The notes beneath the pieces are model-generated. The model searched no databases, was not told the DNA's origin, and worked only from the letters and a program-made list of their open reading frames with translations. The position numbers and the translations under genes are program-made. 14,810 bases of DNA. It comes from Actinomycetota bacterium. GTDB lineage: Bacteria; Actinomycetota; Actinomycetes; UBA12327. The stretch is from NCBI GenBank assembly GCA_026392555.1, contig JAPLBW010000138.1, positions 1 through 14,810 on the forward strand, written 5' to 3'. Of this stretch, positions 13,489 through 14,810 are shown piece after piece (the first letter of the stretch is position 1; each line of letters begins with the position of its first letter).

Positions 13489-14625
13489 TCAGCCAAGTTT
13501 GGTCATAATGTAATCAATGCAGCCGGTCAAGGCGCGAACGTCGGCCGGCTCAATGGAGGGGAACATCGCCACGCGTAGTTGGTTGCGGCCCAGCTTGCGA
13601 TACGGCTCGGTGTCCACCACGCCGTTGGCCCGCAGGACCTTGGCAATCTCGGCGGCGTCGACGCTGTCGTCGAAGTCGATGGTGCCGATGACCTGTGAGC
13701 GCAGTGATGCGTCGGTGACGTACGGCGAGGTCAACGGGTTGGCTTCGGCCCATGAGTACAGGTGGGCGGATGATTCCGCAGTGCGCTCGTTGCACCACGA
13801 CAGTCCGCCATTGGCGTTGAACCAATCCACCTGCTCGGCCATCATGAAGATGGTCGCCAAGGCGGGGGTGTTGTAGGTCTGGTCCGCGCGCGAGTTTTCA
13901 ATGGCGGTGGACAGGTCAAGGAAAGCGGGAATGTGGCGGCCGCTGGCTGAAATTTCAGCGGCACGCGCGATGGCCTTAGGGCTCATCAGGGCGAACCACA
14001 CGCCACCATCTGACCCGAAGCACTTCTGTGGGGCGAAGTAGTACACATCAAATTCGGCAGGGTCAACCAAAAGTCCACCGGCACCACTGGTGGCATCGAA
14101 TGCCATCAAGGCATCCGCGTCGGCGCCAACAACGCGCGTGGGCTTGATGGCCACACCGGTTGCGGTTTCATTGTGCGGGGTGCCGTAGAAGTCGACGCCG
14201 GCTTCGGCCTGGAACGAAGGGGCACTTCCCGGGTCAGAGTTGATCACGGTTGGTTCCCCGAGCCACGGTGCGTCCTTGGTGGCCTTAGCGAACTTCGATC
14301 CGAATTCGCCAAACGTCAGGAACTGTGCGCGGTCGCGGATCAATCCGTACGTGGCAACGTCCCAAAATGCCGTCGATCCACCGTTGCTGAGGACTACTTC
14401 GTAGTCGTCGGGGAGGGAGAACATGTCGCGCAGTCCGGCGCGCACTCGACCCACCTGACTCTTCACTGTCTTTTGACGGTGTGACGTACCCAGAAAGCTT
14501 CCGGAAACCTCGGCAAGTGCGCTGACTTGTTCAGGACGCACCTTGGAAGGACCTGCACCAAAGCGACCATCGGCGGGCAGTAGTTCGGCAGGAATGATGA
14601 TCTCGGGGGTAGTCATAGTCAGCAT
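13489..14625 (-). CDS. serC: Phosphoserine aminotransferase SerC
   Basis: PLP enzyme that converts 3-phosphohydroxypyruvate and glutamate to O-phosphoserine in serine biosynthesis; in many bacteria it also serves pyridoxal phosphate synthesis. The 378-residue protein is of the actinobacterial type (mycobacterial SerC about 376 residues). Landmarks are DGRFGAGPSKVRPEQ (19-33), LSNGGSTAFWD (79-89) at the cofactor phosphate, FDATSGAGG (176-184) with the PLP-contacting aspartate, and YYFAPQKCFGSDGG (195-208) with Lys201 as the Schiff-base lysine. ATG 14625 has AAAGGA 3 bases upstream (short spacing); the in-frame ATG at 14616 with 12 bases spacing is an alternative. Citrate synthase ends 21 bases upstream on the same strand, so the two probably share a transcript. 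Confidence 0.97.
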   Translation of the reverse strand: MLTMTTPEIIIPAELLPADGRFGAGPSKVRPEQVSALAEVSGSFLGTSHRQKTVKSQVGRVRAGLRDMFSLPDDYEVVLSNGGSTAFWDVATYGLIRDRAQFLTFGEFGSKFAKATKDAPWLGEPTVINSDPGSAPSFQAEAGVDFYGTPHNETATGVAIKPTRVVGADADALMAFDATSGAGGLLVDPAEFDVYYFAPQKCFGSDGGVWFALMSPKAIARAAEISASGRHIPAFLDLSTAIENSRADQTYNTPALATIFMMAEQVDWFNANGGLSWCNERTAESSAHLYSWAEANPLTSPYVTDASLRSQVIGTIDFDDSVDAAEIAKVLRANGVVDTEPYRKLGRNQLRVAMFPSIEPADVRALTGCIDYIMTKLG

Positions 14626-14646
14626 TGATCCTTTGTGTTGGTGGGC

Positions 14647-14810
14647 TTAGATCGTGTACTTAGGGGCGATGAGTGCAGGGTCCCAACCTTCAACGGCTTC
14701 GGGGTGGCGTGGACCTGGTCCGACATAACGAGCAGATGGTCGAACGAGGCGACCGGTCTTCTTTTGTTCCAAGATGTGCGCGCTCCAACCAGCAAGGCGC
14801 GCGCAGGTAA
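14647..14810 (-). CDS. Citrate synthase, C-terminal fragment (5' end outside window)
   Basis: Last 53 residues of a citrate synthase, the enzyme condensing acetyl-CoA and oxaloacetate. The frame reads CARLAGWSAHILEQKK, then RLVRPSARYVGPG and ends PKYTI. The AGW-AH-LEQ block followed by R-x-VRP-x-A-x-YVG is the typical C-terminal end of the short bacterial (type I dimeric-like) citrate synthases, where the arginines contact the substrate carboxylates. The gene continues beyond the right edge of the window. It lies immediately upstream of serC with a 21-base gap. Which actinobacterial paralogue (CitA or GltA2 type) cannot be settled from this fragment, so no symbol is given. Confidence 0.9.
   Translation of the reverse strand, partial: TCARLAGWSAHILEQKKTGRLVRPSARYVGPGPRHPEAVEGWDPALIAPKYTI

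Overview
The window reads as chromosomal DNA of a free-living actinobacterium. GC is moderate to high by eye (about 55-65% in most genes). Actinobacterial markers are a GroEL with a short Gly/Met tail, DUF4031 and DUF3027 proteins, an XPB-type helicase next to its helicase-associated partner, a cold-shock protein with the long actinobacterial C-terminal extension, and an actinobacterial-length SerC. Menaquinone is apparently made by the futalosine route (MqnB and MqnD are present). Several genes start 5-7 bases after a -10-like hexamer, as in leaderless actinobacterial transcripts. Genus cannot be given; two short indels and one allele-like duplication would fit a metagenome assembly.

Layout. 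1-774: 3' part of groEL (+), closed by a strong intrinsic terminator. 863-1801 (+): DUF4031 protein, then an F420/NADP-type Rossmann reductase broken by a 29-bp near-tandem duplication. 6086-1795 (-): operon of helicase-associated WYL protein, XPB helicase and a small polytopic membrane protein, tightly packed. 6177-6557 (+): cold-shock protein, divergent from that operon. 8076-6554 (-): mqnB-mqnD with a 4-base overlap. 8139-8978 (+): DUF3027 protein, followed by a 30-codon single-helix membrane peptide (9039-9131). 10306-9179 (-): AT-richer polytopic membrane protein, probably an acquired envelope gene. 14810-10426 (-): citrate synthase (3' end), serC, a UbiD-family decarboxylase with an unusual Pro-rich and VVQEE-repeat N-terminal extension, and an aldo/keto reductase that has lost its frame and the segment that should hold its catalytic lysine.

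How it fits together. The central block is housekeeping: DNA repair (XPB with partner), RNA chaperoning (Csp) and quinone synthesis (MqnB, MqnD). The right block is central metabolism (citrate synthase, serine synthesis). The UbiD protein could supply the late decarboxylation that the futalosine pathway needs, but this is inference. No CRISPR array, tRNA, rRNA, prophage or insertion sequence is visible. The observations most worth a second look are the UbiD N-terminal extension, the duplicated segment whose two copies differ only at wobble positions, and the membrane protein coupled to XPB.
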